The notes beneath the pieces were generated by a model that saw only the letters and a program-made list of their open reading frames with translations, was not told the DNA's origin and made no database searches. A program made the position numbers and the translations under genes. Below, one piece after another: positions 1 through 9,179 of a DNA stretch of 64,000 nucleotides. This stretch comes from an uncultured Dokdonia sp. (GTDB lineage Bacteria > Bacteroidota > Bacteroidia > Flavobacteriales > Flavobacteriaceae): the NCBI RefSeq assembly GCF_947492535.1, contig NZ_CANLNH010000003.1, positions 186,001 to 250,000 of the forward strand, read 5' to 3'. The stretch's first letter is position 1, and every line of letters starts with the position of its first letter.

Positions 1-482
1 AATCTGTATACCATTTGTGTAAATCCAGAACAGTCAATCCCAAAAGGCGTACGGCCGCCCCATAAATATGGCGTGTTTAAATACTGTAATGCGGTTTCAA
101 TGAGAAGGGTTTTGTCTTTTTTACCAGAGGTAGTAGGTCCTTCATAGGTGCTTTTTAATAGTGAAAGCGTATGAACAGACGTTCCCAAAAGAACGGTTTG
201 TAATTGCCCGTGAGCATCAGATATGAATTGTACAGGATCTGAGATGAGTGAAGGAGTTTCTGCTTTCGCGAAAGCGTATTCCTCTTCACTGATCTCTTGA
301 TACTGTTTATTATCGATCCACCCTACATAATTGTCATGTGCCAAACGAATACGACTCCAAGATTTCCTTTTTTCAGGTACCTTAAAGACTTCTCCATATA
401 GAAGTTGATTCACCATCTCACTACGATCAGAAGGTTCTAATCGCATGGGGATGCTACTTAAATGACATATGCCGTATTTCAT
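1..482 (-). CDS. SH3-domain NlpC/P60 (C40) cysteine endopeptidase, 3' end outside window
   Basis: A cell-wall peptidase that cleaves peptide stems of peptidoglycan. The visible 160 residues start MKYGICHLSSIPMR. The first half looks like a bacterial SH3 fold, with WSRIRLAHDNYVGWID at about 42-57. The catalytic domain begins near residue 130, with the C40 motif TPYLWGGRTPFGIDCSGF, where the Cys of DCSGF is the nucleophile. The catalytic His lies beyond base 1, so completeness cannot be judged. The ATG at 482 lies 18 bases after the thiolase stop, so the two are probably co-transcribed. A GCTTTCGCGAAAGC palindrome sits in frame as Ala-Phe-Ala-Lys-Ala. The family call is firm; the exact substrate bond is not visible. 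Confidence 0.88.
   Translation of the reverse strand, partial: MKYGICHLSSIPMRLEPSDRSEMVNQLLYGEVFKVPEKRKSWSRIRLAHDNYVGWIDNKQYQEISEEEYAFAKAETPSLISDPVQFISDAHGQLQTVLLGTSVHTLSLLKSTYEGPTTSGKKDKTLLIETALQYLNTPYLWGGRTPFGIDCSGFTQMVYR
262..275. repeat. GCTTTCGCGAAAGC palindrome, copy inside NlpC/P60 gene
   Basis: Perfect 14-base copy of the window-wide palindrome. It is read as AFAKA in the linker between the SH3 and peptidase domains. Confidence 0.9.
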
Positions 483-500
483 ATAGGAAAGGAGGTCGTA

Positions 501-1679
501 CTATAGGTTTTCTATTACGATGGCAGAAGCACCACCACCACCATTACATATCGCAGCAGCTCCTAGCTTTCCATTGTTTTGTTTTAATACATTGAGTAAT
601 GTAATCAAGATACGCACACCACTACATCCTAAAGGATGTCCTAATGATACGGCACCACCGTTTACATTTACATTTTTATCGGTAAGACCTAATATTTTCA
701 TATTGGCAAGACCTACCACAGAAAAGGCTTCGTTGAACTCAAAGAAGTCTACATCATCTTGAGAGACACCAGCTTTTGCAAGTGCTTTTGGTAAAGCTTT
801 AGAAGGGGCTGTTGTAAACCATTCTGGTTCATGTGCAGCATCTGCAAACCCTTTAATAACACAAAGAGGCGTAAGGCCTAATTCTTTTGCTTTTTCTTCA
901 CTCATTAAGACCACAGCACCTGCGCCATCATTAATGGTAGAAGCATTGGCAGCAGTTACCGTTCCATCTTTTGTAAAAGCAGGACGTAGGTTAGGAATTT
1001 TATCCATACGTACATTGGTGTACTCTTCATCTTTGCTTACAATCACATCATCTCCACGACGTTGTGGTACGGCTACCGGTACAACTTCATCATCAAATTT
1101 TCCAGCTTCCCAAGCAGCAGCACTACGCTCATATGATTGGATCGCATAGGCATCCTGATCTTCTCTTGAGAATTCATATTCAGTAGCACATTGGTCTGCA
1201 CAAACCCCCATTGCATTGCCATCATAGGCATCTACAAGACCGTCTTTTTGCATGCCGTCTACCATACTTTGCGGTCCAAATTTATGACCGTTACGTAGGT
1301 GTACATAATGTGGAATACGACTCATATTTTCCATTCCGCCTGCAATAACGATATCATTATCACCTAGCATAATAGATTGTGCTCCTAGCATTACGGCTTT
1401 CATTCCTGAAGCACATACTTTATTTACGGTAGTACAAGGTACAGTGTCTGGAATACCAGCACCAATAGCAGCTTGTCTTGCAGGTGCTTGTCCTACGCCA
1501 GCTTGTACTACATTTCCCATTAATACTTCGTTTACAGAAGCTGGGTCTAAATTTATTTTATCCATTGCTCCTTTTATAGCAATGGTTCCTAACTTGCTGG
1601 CAGATACAGAAGAAAGGCTTCCTAAAAAGCTTCCTATTGGGGTACGTGCAGCAGCAACTATAACTACATTCTTACTCAT
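501..1679 (-). CDS. Acetyl-CoA C-acetyltransferase (thiolase)
   Basis: Cytosolic thiolase, joining two acetyl-CoA to acetoacetyl-CoA or running the thiolytic direction in beta-oxidation or leucine/ketone-body breakdown. At 392 residues it has the usual length of the biosynthetic-type family. The catalytic residues fall at the classical positions: Cys89 in NKVCASG, His348 in GHPLGCSG and Cys378 in CNGGGG. NEAF, lining the active site, is also present. The start MSKNVVIVAAARTPIG is typical. The 3' neighbour, 18 bases on, is an NlpC/P60 peptidase with no obvious functional link. Whether the enzyme is mainly degradative or biosynthetic cannot be told from sequence, so I give no symbol. Confidence 0.95.
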   Translation of the reverse strand: MSKNVVIVAAARTPIGSFLGSLSSVSASKLGTIAIKGAMDKINLDPASVNEVLMGNVVQAGVGQAPARQAAIGAGIPDTVPCTTVNKVCASGMKAVMLGAQSIMLGDNDIVIAGGMENMSRIPHYVHLRNGHKFGPQSMVDGMQKDGLVDAYDGNAMGVCADQCATEYEFSREDQDAYAIQSYERSAAAWEAGKFDDEVVPVAVPQRRGDDVIVSKDEEYTNVRMDKIPNLRPAFTKDGTVTAANASTINDGAGAVVLMSEEKAKELGLTPLCVIKGFADAAHEPEWFTTAPSKALPKALAKAGVSQDDVDFFEFNEAFSVVGLANMKILGLTDKNVNVNGGAVSLGHPLGCSGVRILITLLNVLKQNNGKLGAAAICNGGGGASAIVIENL

Positions 1680-2065
1680 ACTAGTTGTGTTTATGATATG
1701 AAAAAATCACTACGCGAAAGTACTAAAATTTAGCATATCTGTTTATCATTTTATGTTTGTTTTGCTAACATTATTTCTGATGAGTTGGTGAGTATTTTAT
1801 CAATGACCTTACACTTAATTTAGCGTTATATACGCTCCTACCTTACGGCAGGCAGGTTCGCGAAAGTATACAATTACGCTCGTGCTAGATAGGAGTTTTG
1901 TTTAAAATAGTGTAGTGCGTTATTTGTGATCTTTTTGTACGAAAATTATGATCTCTCCCTTCCGTCTATATCTCGTGCCTCGATATATCCACCTTCCCTC
2001 GCTGAGGGAAGGAGCTTTTTTCTAGTTTATTCTCTTAAGGGTAAATACCTCGAGGTTCTTTATTT

Positions 2066-2081
2066 CGCTTTCGCGAAAGCG
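2066..2081. repeat. CGCTTTCGCGAAAGCG palindrome, intergenic copy upstream of pgpH
   Basis: Perfect 16-base palindrome in the spacer, about 110 bases before the pgpH start and preceded by a repeat-rich stretch. Confidence 0.9.
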
Positions 2082-2169
2082 TATGCAGGAATCACATATT
2101 TTTAATTCCCCCTTTATGGGTTAGGGGGCTTGGCTTTCATTTTGGGGGTTAGGTGGAATTAGAGTACTT

Positions 2170-2177
2170 TAGCTTTG
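2170..2177 (+). promoter_or_regulatory. Putative -7 element of pgpH (TAGCTTTG)
   Basis: Matches the Bacteroidota -7 consensus TAnnTTTG. It overlaps the TTG at 2175 that could be read as a start and lies 12 bases before the ATG at 2190, so translation should begin at 2190. No clear -33 box was found. Confidence 0.45.
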
Positions 2178-2189
2178 TTAGAGAAAACT

Positions 2190-4238
2190 ATGGCAACTGT
2201 TGTAAAAACATTTTATAAAAATCAAGACTTACTTTATAAGTTATTATTAATAGCGGTGAGTTCGGTGTTGATTGTGTATTTCTTTCCAAAGAGTGGGAAG
2301 TTTCAATATGATTTTCAAAAAGGGTTTCCGTGGGCGTATGAAAACCTGTATGCCGATGAGGATTTTGCTGTTTTAAAGAGCGAAGAAATACTTGATAAAG
2401 AACGGGAAGAAATCCGCTCACAAGCGTTGTTGTACTTTGATTATGATACCAATGTCATGAATGATGCGATAGCTCGTTATGATGCTTCTTTTTCTAATGT
2501 TTTTAAAGATTCGCTAATTACCAACGAAACAAAATTCCGTCTTAAGAATTTTGGTCGTACGCTACTCACAGATATTTATAAAACGGGAATCACAAAAGAA
2601 AAACCAGCGTTTGATGCCAGCCGATTGGCATATCTTAAAAAGGGGAGTGAGGTGACGCAAGTAAATCTAGGTCAGATTTATGAGTCTAGTGAAGTGTTGT
2701 CTTTAGTACAGCGTAAACTTGATGATAGTAATTATGCAGACTATAAAAATCTGTTTTTGCAATTATTTTACGATAGTATTCTTCCAAATGCAGTATATAA
2801 CGCAACACTTACCGAAAACGCGATCACCCAAGAATTATCACAGGTATCGCCTACACGAGGCGTGGTTGCTCGCGGAAGTCGAATTATTACACGAGGTGAA
2901 ATTGTAGAAGGGGAGGCGTTACAGAAAATGCTTTCGCTTAAAGCGAAATATGAAACACAAAACTTTAGTGATTCTAGATACAATTGGATTGTTGCTGGCT
3001 ATATTCTATTAGTAGTTTTAGCCCTTGTGATGCTTTTGTTATTTATACGAAATTACCGACCTAAAGTATATGAGAATAATACACAGATCACATTTATATT
3101 ATTTAATGTCCTCTTGATGGTATTACTTACGACGGCAGTGGTGAAGTTTCGTCCTGCGTATGTATATGCAGTGCCATTATGTATCTTACCCTTGATTCTT
3201 AAAGCCTTTTTTGATGCTCGATTGGGGCTATTTACACATGTGATTACCATTTTATTACTTGGGTTTATTGTACCTGATAGTTTTGAGTATTTCTTTTTAC
3301 AGGTTATTGCGGGTATTGTTACGATTTTAAGTACACAAGAATTATATAAAAGAGCCAATCTCTTTATTTCTGTTGGACAGATTACATTGATCTACATCAT
3401 TGCATATTTTGCGTTTAATAGTATTCATCAAGGAGGTGTTGAAAATCTGGAGTGGGAAAACTTAGGGCTTTTTATATTAGCGGGTCTTGCTACGTTATTT
3501 GTACAGCCATTAATTTACATCTACGAAAAAATCTTTGGCTTGGTAAGCGATGTCTCGTTATTAGAACTGTCTGATACCAATTCTAAATTACTCAAACAGT
3601 TGGCAGATAAAGCGCCAGGAACCTTTCATCATAGTTTAAATGTAGCTAACTTATGTGAAGCAGCAGCAAATGAAATAGGTGCAAATGCGATGCTCGTGCG
3701 TGTAGGGGCTTTGTATCACGATATTGGGAAGATGAATAACCCTACTGATTTTACCGAAAATCAAGCCACAGGAATTAATGTACACGACGATCTTTCTCCT
3801 AAAGAGAGTGCCCGTATTATTATAGATCATGTGATAGATGGGATAGAAATTGCACGTAAAAATAAACTTCCAGATCGTTTGATTGATTTTATACGTACGC
3901 ATCATGGTACAAGCACGGTACATTACTTCTATATGAAGGAAAAAGAAACAAATGAAAATGCATCTATAGCCGATTTTCAGTATCCTGGGCCTTTACCGTT
4001 TAGCAAAGAGACAGCTATCTTAATGATGTCAGATAGTGTAGAGGCGGCGAGTAAGAGTTTGAAGAATCCAACCTCCATGCTTATTGATTCTTTTGTAGAA
4101 AAGATCATTAAAAAGCAAATGGATGATGGGCAATACTTAAATGCAGATATCACTTTTAAGGAGATTCAGCAGGTGAAAAAAGTCTTAAAACGAAAATTGA
4201 CCAATATTTATCACTTACGTATTGAGTATCCGGAGTAA
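2190..4238 (+). CDS. pgpH: 7TM-HD family phosphohydrolase (PgpH-type c-di-AMP phosphodiesterase)
   Basis: Membrane enzyme of the 7TM-HD class; characterised PgpH proteins hydrolyse cyclic di-AMP. From the ATG at 2190 it has 682 residues. There is one N-terminal membrane segment (about 14-33), then a periplasmic 7TMR-HDED-type domain to about 260, then a seven-helix block starting NWIVAGYILLVVLALV near 264. The cytoplasmic HD domain follows, with FHHSLN near 479, YHDIGKMNNP with the HD pair near 510, and RTHHGTS near 568. All metal-binding histidines I look for are present. A TTG 15 bases upstream is in frame but overlaps a -7 element. The c-di-AMP substrate is inferred from the family. Confidence 0.88.
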   Translation: MATVVKTFYKNQDLLYKLLLIAVSSVLIVYFFPKSGKFQYDFQKGFPWAYENLYADEDFAVLKSEEILDKEREEIRSQALLYFDYDTNVMNDAIARYDASFSNVFKDSLITNETKFRLKNFGRTLLTDIYKTGITKEKPAFDASRLAYLKKGSEVTQVNLGQIYESSEVLSLVQRKLDDSNYADYKNLFLQLFYDSILPNAVYNATLTENAITQELSQVSPTRGVVARGSRIITRGEIVEGEALQKMLSLKAKYETQNFSDSRYNWIVAGYILLVVLALVMLLLFIRNYRPKVYENNTQITFILFNVLLMVLLTTAVVKFRPAYVYAVPLCILPLILKAFFDARLGLFTHVITILLLGFIVPDSFEYFFLQVIAGIVTILSTQELYKRANLFISVGQITLIYIIAYFAFNSIHQGGVENLEWENLGLFILAGLATLFVQPLIYIYEKIFGLVSDVSLLELSDTNSKLLKQLADKAPGTFHHSLNVANLCEAAANEIGANAMLVRVGALYHDIGKMNNPTDFTENQATGINVHDDLSPKESARIIIDHVIDGIEIARKNKLPDRLIDFIRTHHGTSTVHYFYMKEKETNENASIADFQYPGPLPFSKETAILMMSDSVEAASKSLKNPTSMLIDSFVEKIIKKQMDDGQYLNADITFKEIQQVKKVLKRKLTNIYHLRIEYPE

Positions 4239-4269
4239 TAAAACTTCTAATCGATAGTTTTAATAATTA

Positions 4270-4965
4270 ATGAGATATTTATTTACACTTATTCTTTTAG
4301 TTCTATTAATTATTAGTTGTCAAACAAATAAAAATTCACCTCCACCTTTAGGAGAATTACATATAGACGGGCAATATTGTAAATATCCCGATAATAATTT
4401 TTTAATTCTTCCATTTGAATTACGAAAGAATGGAGAGTCAATCAAACTAGATACTATTCGTGTTTATCGAGATGTACAACCAGTAAGATTGCCTTTCGGT
4501 ACATATAAAATTATATTTGAATCAATTTATCAAAGACAAGAAATAATTGAATTTGAACTTAATAGCAGAGTTCAGAATATAACGCTCTGTATTGATAAAA
4601 TAAATTATCAATTATCTGATAGCGATCTATTAATTAATCTATTAAAGGAAGGTGAAAAATTAATAATAGACTTTAATTCTTCAGGATGTTTTCATTATGT
4701 AGATTCTCAATTAGAAATAATAAGAAATGGAAATTTTTATTCTACAAGTTTAAATGATAGATCAATTATACTTACTCCACTACAATTACAATTAGTAAAA
4801 GAGTTTGAGTTTGAACTTAGAAATATTAAATCTAATCAATGTTCTACATCTGATACTTATAGTTTGAGAACAACTATAAATTCTGAAGTTATAGAATTTA
4901 TTGATGCTAGTTGTCATTGGAATGGTTTTGAAAACCTTTTAAAAAAACTAGGTTATAAGAAATAG
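4270..4965 (+). CDS. Hypothetical lipoprotein, 231 aa
   Basis: The N-terminus is a lipoprotein signal: a short basic start, the hydrophobic run YLFTLILLVLLIIS, then the lipobox Cys at 17 followed by QTNKNSPPP. The rest is a soluble, beta-rich looking sequence with no motif I recognise. Five or more further Cys residues (QYC, LCID, SGCF, NQCS, ASCHW) could form disulphides. It starts 31 bases after pgpH and may ride on its transcript. The sequence is noticeably richer in A+T than pgpH, as are the next two genes, which hints at an accessory block. No function proposed. Confidence 0.7.
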   Translation: MRYLFTLILLVLLIISCQTNKNSPPPLGELHIDGQYCKYPDNNFLILPFELRKNGESIKLDTIRVYRDVQPVRLPFGTYKIIFESIYQRQEIIEFELNSRVQNITLCIDKINYQLSDSDLLINLLKEGEKLIIDFNSSGCFHYVDSQLEIIRNGNFYSTSLNDRSIILTPLQLQLVKEFEFELRNIKSNQCSTSDTYSLRTTINSEVIEFIDASCHWNGFENLLKKLGYKK

Positions 4966-4970
4966 TCATT

Positions 4971-4994
4971 ATTCCGCTTTCTCGAAAGTGGAAT
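4971..4994. repeat. Hairpin form of the CTTTCG-CGAAAG repeat, degenerate
   Basis: A 24-base inverted repeat whose arms contain ATTCC...CTTTC and GAAAG...GGAAT around a TC centre, just after the lipoprotein stop. It resembles the window palindrome with one centre base changed and flanks that still pair. It may act as a transcript-end hairpin, but no T-run follows. Confidence 0.5.
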
Positions 4995-5041
4995 AAGTGG
5001 CATATAAAAAGGAAAATAAATGTATATAAGAATAGTAGAAT

Positions 5042-5629
5042 TTGAAAGAAAAATTTGAATTCAATCCTTTTGCTGGAGTTTTAGAAGAGGATTTAGGAAA
5101 AATTCTCGTCCCTATATTTAATATAGACGCGATATCATATCAAATAGAGCATGCTGATTCATTAGCAATAGAATTCATAGGAAAACAGGGAAGAGGAAAA
5201 ACAACTCATTTGCGATATCTTCAAAAGCAATTCAATAAGTATCCTATATTTTTATTAAATACAACCAATGCAAATATTTCTGAAATGATGACTCATGAAG
5301 CAGATGTTGTATTTGTAGATAGCATCCATCATTTATCTATAGCTGATCGGATACAACTTTTTAGATCTAAGAGAGTGGTTATTTATACCACGCATTGGAG
5401 TCGGAAATATGCTTGTGTATTAACGAACAAGAAACATTATTCAATTCCTTTTAAAGGGATCACAGTAGCTACATTGCGAAGTGTGATAGACAAGCGATTA
5501 CAACTTGCTTCTAGAAATAAAATTGTTATTGACGATCTATTTACAGAAAAAGAATTGAAATCTTTGATACGGAAATTTAAAGATAATTATAGAGGGATTA
5601 TAAATCATTTATATGAACAATACCAATGA
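5042..5629 (+). CDS. Small P-loop ATPase of unknown function, TTG start
   Basis: A 195-residue protein with Walker A GKQGRGKT (47-54), Walker B VVFVDS (89-94) and a sensor-1-like IYTTH near 114-118. The tail KDNYRGIINHLYEQ recalls the helical end of AAA-type domains. It is far shorter than most AAA+ or ABC proteins and shows no ABC signature. The only start that keeps the N-terminus is TTG at 5042; the next in-frame ATG would delete the Walker A motif. The stop overlaps the next ATG (ATGA, 5626-5629), so the two are translationally coupled and probably work together. It could be a small AAA-like switch for the membrane partner. No named family recognised. Confidence 0.75.
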   Translation: MKEKFEFNPFAGVLEEDLGKILVPIFNIDAISYQIEHADSLAIEFIGKQGRGKTTHLRYLQKQFNKYPIFLLNTTNANISEMMTHEADVVFVDSIHHLSIADRIQLFRSKRVVIYTTHWSRKYACVLTNKKHYSIPFKGITVATLRSVIDKRLQLASRNKIVIDDLFTEKELKSLIRKFKDNYRGIINHLYEQYQ

Positions 5630-6624
5630 GTAAAGCAGTATTAGAAAAGGAAATCGTAATAGAAGAAAGTACAGATAATTATGAAGTGTCTGGCTATCTT
5701 TCTATCACATCATCAGAAACTATTGATGTAGACGTAATAGGAGGAATGGTATACCTTGAGGCTAGAGGTAGAATGGCTAGTAAAAAGAGAGAGTTTATGT
5801 CTTTTAGAATTTCTAATAGAAAGACATTACAAGCAAATGTACCTTATAAAATTCCTTTTTCATTTACACTAAATGATGTTGAAATTGGGACTTATAAAGG
5901 AAAGAATGTTGATATTGCTTATCGATGTGAAGCAAGAATTCATGTAGAGGATGATGATATAGGAAAAGTAGATCGTAGTTTTTTCTCAAAAGTAAAGTCA
6001 TTTGTCACTTCTGATGATTCTCTAAAAACGTCTGCTTATTTTTATGTAGAAGATACGACAAGTACCTATAAAATTGAAGAGACAACAAGAACTCTTGATT
6101 TTAAAACTAATCTTATGATGTCCATTATCATAGCAATCTTATTTGCTGGAATCTATCTATTTTTAATTCCCGAATACAATGTTGGTTATATAGCTCTTGG
6201 TCTTATTGTATTGCTATTAATTCTTATCGTTACAAAGATGTATATGAAAAACGCCTTAGGTGATGTAACGATAGAAACGTTACAAGATGAAGATGCATTT
6301 CTATGTACCATTAAAAAGACTAAAAATTTTAATCTAGCAAATCAATATTTATATTATAGAATTATAGAAAAGGTAGTAGATGATAGAGGAACTTCTTCTA
6401 CTACATATCGGTCTACATTATATACTTCAGAGAAGAAGAAGCTAGTAAATCATAGGGACTATGCGCAATTAAAATTTACGTATCCTACTTCTAGAAATTG
6501 GCACTCTAATGAATTAGGTATAGGAGGTGTAGAAATTTATTGGGAAATGCATCTGGTTGGTACAAGCTATTTAGGATTTGTTCTTAAATACACAACTGGT
6601 TTTTTTGTAGCACAACGTAGATAA
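5626..6624 (+). CDS. Membrane protein with arrestin-like N-terminal region, unknown function
   Basis: A 332-residue protein. Residues about 15-115 look like a beta-sandwich (SGYLSITSSETIDVDVIGG, then PYKIPFSFTL) reminiscent of Spo0M/arrestin folds; this is an impression, not a search result. Two adjacent hydrophobic helices follow (about 166-182 and 186-205), then a second soluble part of about 125 residues ending in TTGFFVAQRR. There is no signal peptide. Both soluble parts would lie on the same side of the membrane, presumably the cytoplasm. The start codon overlaps the ATPase stop. A bidirectional terminator follows at 6651-6690. No function assigned. Confidence 0.72.
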   Translation: MSKAVLEKEIVIEESTDNYEVSGYLSITSSETIDVDVIGGMVYLEARGRMASKKREFMSFRISNRKTLQANVPYKIPFSFTLNDVEIGTYKGKNVDIAYRCEARIHVEDDDIGKVDRSFFSKVKSFVTSDDSLKTSAYFYVEDTTSTYKIEETTRTLDFKTNLMMSIIIAILFAGIYLFLIPEYNVGYIALGLIVLLLILIVTKMYMKNALGDVTIETLQDEDAFLCTIKKTKNFNLANQYLYYRIIEKVVDDRGTSSTTYRSTLYTSEKKKLVNHRDYAQLKFTYPTSRNWHSNELGIGGVEIYWEMHLVGTSYLGFVLKYTTGFFVAQRR

Positions 6625-6650
6625 TTTTAATAAAATGATAGGGTCTTTAC

Positions 6651-6690
6651 AAAAAAAAGCAAAAAGTAAGATGCTACTTTTTGCTTTTTA
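6651..6690. terminator. Bidirectional terminator between convergent genes
   Basis: Stem AAAAAGCAAAAAGTA / TACTTTTTGCTTTTT with a 7-base loop. The A- and T-rich ends let it serve both the membrane-protein gene and the E1 gene. Confidence 0.75.
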
Positions 6691-6710
6691 ATAATTGAAA
6701 ATATTGATAT

Positions 6711-6728
6711 ACGCTTTCGCGAAAGCGT
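6711..6728. repeat. ACGCTTTCGCGAAAGCGT palindrome, intergenic between convergent genes
   Basis: Perfect 18-base palindrome, 16 bases from the E1 stop codon and just past the terminator hairpin. Confidence 0.9.
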
Positions 6729-6744
6729 AATTTTTTATATAAGG

Positions 6745-9156
6745 TTACCTCAATGCAGGATAGGTCTCAGGATCTACTTCATGCATCATTTCATACACTT
6801 TTTCGAAGATATCTTCGGCAGATGGTTTAGAGAAATAATCTCCATCGGTACCATAAGCGGGTCTATGTGCTTTTGCAGTTAATGTTTGTGGTTTACTATC
6901 TAAATACTCATATGCATTTTGATCATCTAGTATGTGTTGTAATAAATACGCACTAGCACCTCCAGGCATATCTTCGTCAATAACTAAGATACGATTGGTT
7001 TTTTGTACACTCTTTACTACATCATGATTGATATCAAAAGGTAATAGCGATTGTGCGTCAATCACTTCGGCATTGATACCAACAGTTAATAATTGTTTAG
7101 CTACATCTTGTACAATACGTAAGGTACTTCCGTAAGAAAGTAAGGTAATATCAGATCCTTCTTTTACCGTTTCTACCACACCAATTGGGGTACGTATCTC
7201 GCTTAGGTTGTCTGGCATTTGCTCTTTAAGACGATACCCATTTAAACATTCAACAATTAATGCAGGCTCATCACTTTCTAATAGTGTATTATAAAAACCA
7301 GCCGCCTTCGTCATATTACGAGGGGTAAGGATATACATTCCTCGTAATAAATGAATAGCTGCAGCCATTTGTGATCCACTATGCCAAATTCCTTCGAGTC
7401 TGTGACCTCTAGTACGAACAATAAGTGGTGCTTTTTGGCGTCCATGTGTACGGTAACGAAGTGTAGCAAGGTCATCACTCATAATCTGAATAGCATACAG
7501 TAAGTAATCTAAATACTGTATCTCAGCGATAGGCCGTAGTCCTCGCATCGCCATTCCTATTCCTTGCCCTATAATAGTAGCTTCACGGATTCCCGTATCA
7601 GATACACGAAGCTCTCCGTATTTTTCTTGTAATCCTTCTAGTCCTTGATTTACATCTCCTATAGTTCCTGCATCTTCTCCAAAGACAAGCGTATTAGGTT
7701 GTGTATTAAAGATAGTGTCAAAGTTCTCTCGCAAAATCACACGTCCATCTACCATAGCGCTATTATCAGTAAATACAGGTGCTACTTCTGCAATTTGAGT
7801 AGCATTACTAGCGGTTTCACTATATAAATGCGCACTATAATCTGGCTGTGTTTTTTCGATATATGATGAGATCCAGTCTTGTAATAACGTTTTTGCAGAA
7901 GAAGTTTCGCCTATTACATAATGTAATGCTTTACGGGCTACGCGTAGGATATCGCTTTTGAGCGGTTCTTTATTTTCTGCAAGTTCTGTATGTAAAGGTT
8001 GTATAAAACTTCCATTAGCAGATGCTTGTATCAAATCCTGAAGGATAGACAGTACTTTTTGTTGTTCAGTTTGTGTAGGGTATGAAAACGCTTTCCAAGC
8101 TGCTTTTTTACCATCACGCACTTCTTTTTTAATGTCTTTATCTATGAGATCAAGTTCTTCTTGTGTCGCAAGTCCTTGGCTAATGATCCACTCTTTAAAC
8201 TTTACGTTACAATCGTGTGCTCTTTCCCAAGTAAGACGCTCTTCATTTTTGTAACGCTCATGCGATCCTGATGTAGAGTGTCCTTGAGGTTGTGTTAATT
8301 CTAATACGTGTACAAGTACAGGAACATGTTCTTCACGTGCAATTTTGCCAGCACGTTCATATGCTTCTATAAGGGCAGGATAATCCCAACCATTTACACG
8401 TATAATCTCATAACCAGCTTCTTCTTCAGTACGTTGGAAACCGCTTAATATTTCAGAAATATTTTCTTTAGTTGTTTGATGCTTTGCGTGAACAGAGATT
8501 CCATACTCATCATCCCATACATTAATCACCATAGGGACTTGTAATACACCTGCTGCATTGATAGTTTCAAAGAAGAGTCCTTCACTGGTACTTGCGTTTC
8601 CAATCGTTCCCCATGCAACTTCATTACCATTATCAGAAAAGTTTTCTTTTTCAGTACTCGTTACCTGACGATATATTTTGGATGCTTGTGCAAGTCCTAA
8701 TAATCGAGGCATTTGTCCAGCAGTAGGAGAGATGTCTGCACTTGAATTTTTTTGTTCGAGCAAGTTATTCCAGTTTCCATCTTTATCTAAGCTATGTGTC
8801 GCAAAATGACCTCCCATTTGCTTTCCAGCACTCATAGGGTCAAAATCGATATCAGTATGTGCATACAATCCTGCAAAAAACTGCTCTATAGATAGATGGT
8901 CTATTGCCATCATAAAGGTTTGATCTCTATAATATCCAGATCTAAAATCTCCATTTTGAAAAGCACGCGCCCAAGCAAGTTGCGGTAATTCTTTCCCATC
9001 TCCAAAGATGCCAAATTTTGCTTTTCCAGTAAGGACTTCACGTCTTCCTAATAAACTACATTCACGACTCGTTACCGCTATTTTGTAATCTGAAAGGACA
9101 GATGTTTTAAAATCTTCAAAGGAAAGTTTGGTATTTTGAGTCTTAGTTGCTGTCAT
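6745..9156 (-). CDS. Fused alpha/beta E1 component of a 2-oxoacid dehydrogenase complex
   Basis: Thiamine-diphosphate enzyme expected to decarboxylate a 2-oxoacid (branched-chain type is my best guess) and pass the acyl group to an E2 lipoyl protein, which is not in this window. From the ATG at 9156 it has 803 residues. The alpha-like half, to about 400, carries the TPP region TIGNASTSEGLFFETINAAG. The beta-like half starts near 465 with VDGRVILRENFDTIF and contains FGEDAG and EIQYLDYLLYAIQ. In the alpha half the usual GDG aspartate is Asn187 and the later Mg-binding Asn is Asp216, an apparent swap. A possible upstream start at 9210 lies before a -7 element (9180-9187) and is unlikely. Confidence 0.85.
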   Translation of the reverse strand: MTATKTQNTKLSFEDFKTSVLSDYKIAVTSRECSLLGRREVLTGKAKFGIFGDGKELPQLAWARAFQNGDFRSGYYRDQTFMMAIDHLSIEQFFAGLYAHTDIDFDPMSAGKQMGGHFATHSLDKDGNWNNLLEQKNSSADISPTAGQMPRLLGLAQASKIYRQVTSTEKENFSDNGNEVAWGTIGNASTSEGLFFETINAAGVLQVPMVINVWDDEYGISVHAKHQTTKENISEILSGFQRTEEEAGYEIIRVNGWDYPALIEAYERAGKIAREEHVPVLVHVLELTQPQGHSTSGSHERYKNEERLTWERAHDCNVKFKEWIISQGLATQEELDLIDKDIKKEVRDGKKAAWKAFSYPTQTEQQKVLSILQDLIQASANGSFIQPLHTELAENKEPLKSDILRVARKALHYVIGETSSAKTLLQDWISSYIEKTQPDYSAHLYSETASNATQIAEVAPVFTDNSAMVDGRVILRENFDTIFNTQPNTLVFGEDAGTIGDVNQGLEGLQEKYGELRVSDTGIREATIIGQGIGMAMRGLRPIAEIQYLDYLLYAIQIMSDDLATLRYRTHGRQKAPLIVRTRGHRLEGIWHSGSQMAAAIHLLRGMYILTPRNMTKAAGFYNTLLESDEPALIVECLNGYRLKEQMPDNLSEIRTPIGVVETVKEGSDITLLSYGSTLRIVQDVAKQLLTVGINAEVIDAQSLLPFDINHDVVKSVQKTNRILVIDEDMPGGASAYLLQHILDDQNAYEYLDSKPQTLTAKAHRPAYGTDGDYFSKPSAEDIFEKVYEMMHEVDPETYPALR

Positions 9157-9179
9157 AAGGATATGTGTGAAAACTTGTG

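Larger units (their letters stand above)
1680..2189. other. Intergenic region with several repeat remnants
   Basis: Divergent spacer between thiolase and pgpH. No gene is seen. It holds a CCTACC-N4-GGCAGG element at 1839-1854 leading into a partial TTCGCGAAAG, and a 9-bp-arm hairpin (CCTTCCCTC/GAGGGAAGG, 1992-2012) followed by six T. It also holds a full palindrome copy (2066-2081) and a G-rich stretch at 2120-2155. It looks like a stack of intergenic repeats upstream of the pgpH promoter. Confidence 0.6.

Noticed and set aside
520-762. Open frame opposite the thiolase gene
   Set aside because: It is the antisense shadow of a well-supported enzyme and has no own motif or promoter.
1992-2021. 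GC-rich hairpin followed by T-run
   Set aside because: It looks like a terminator on the plus strand, but no plus-strand gene ends before it; more likely a repeat remnant.
2175-2189. TTG start for pgpH
   Set aside because: It overlaps the -7 element TAGCTTTG and a good ATG follows at 2190.
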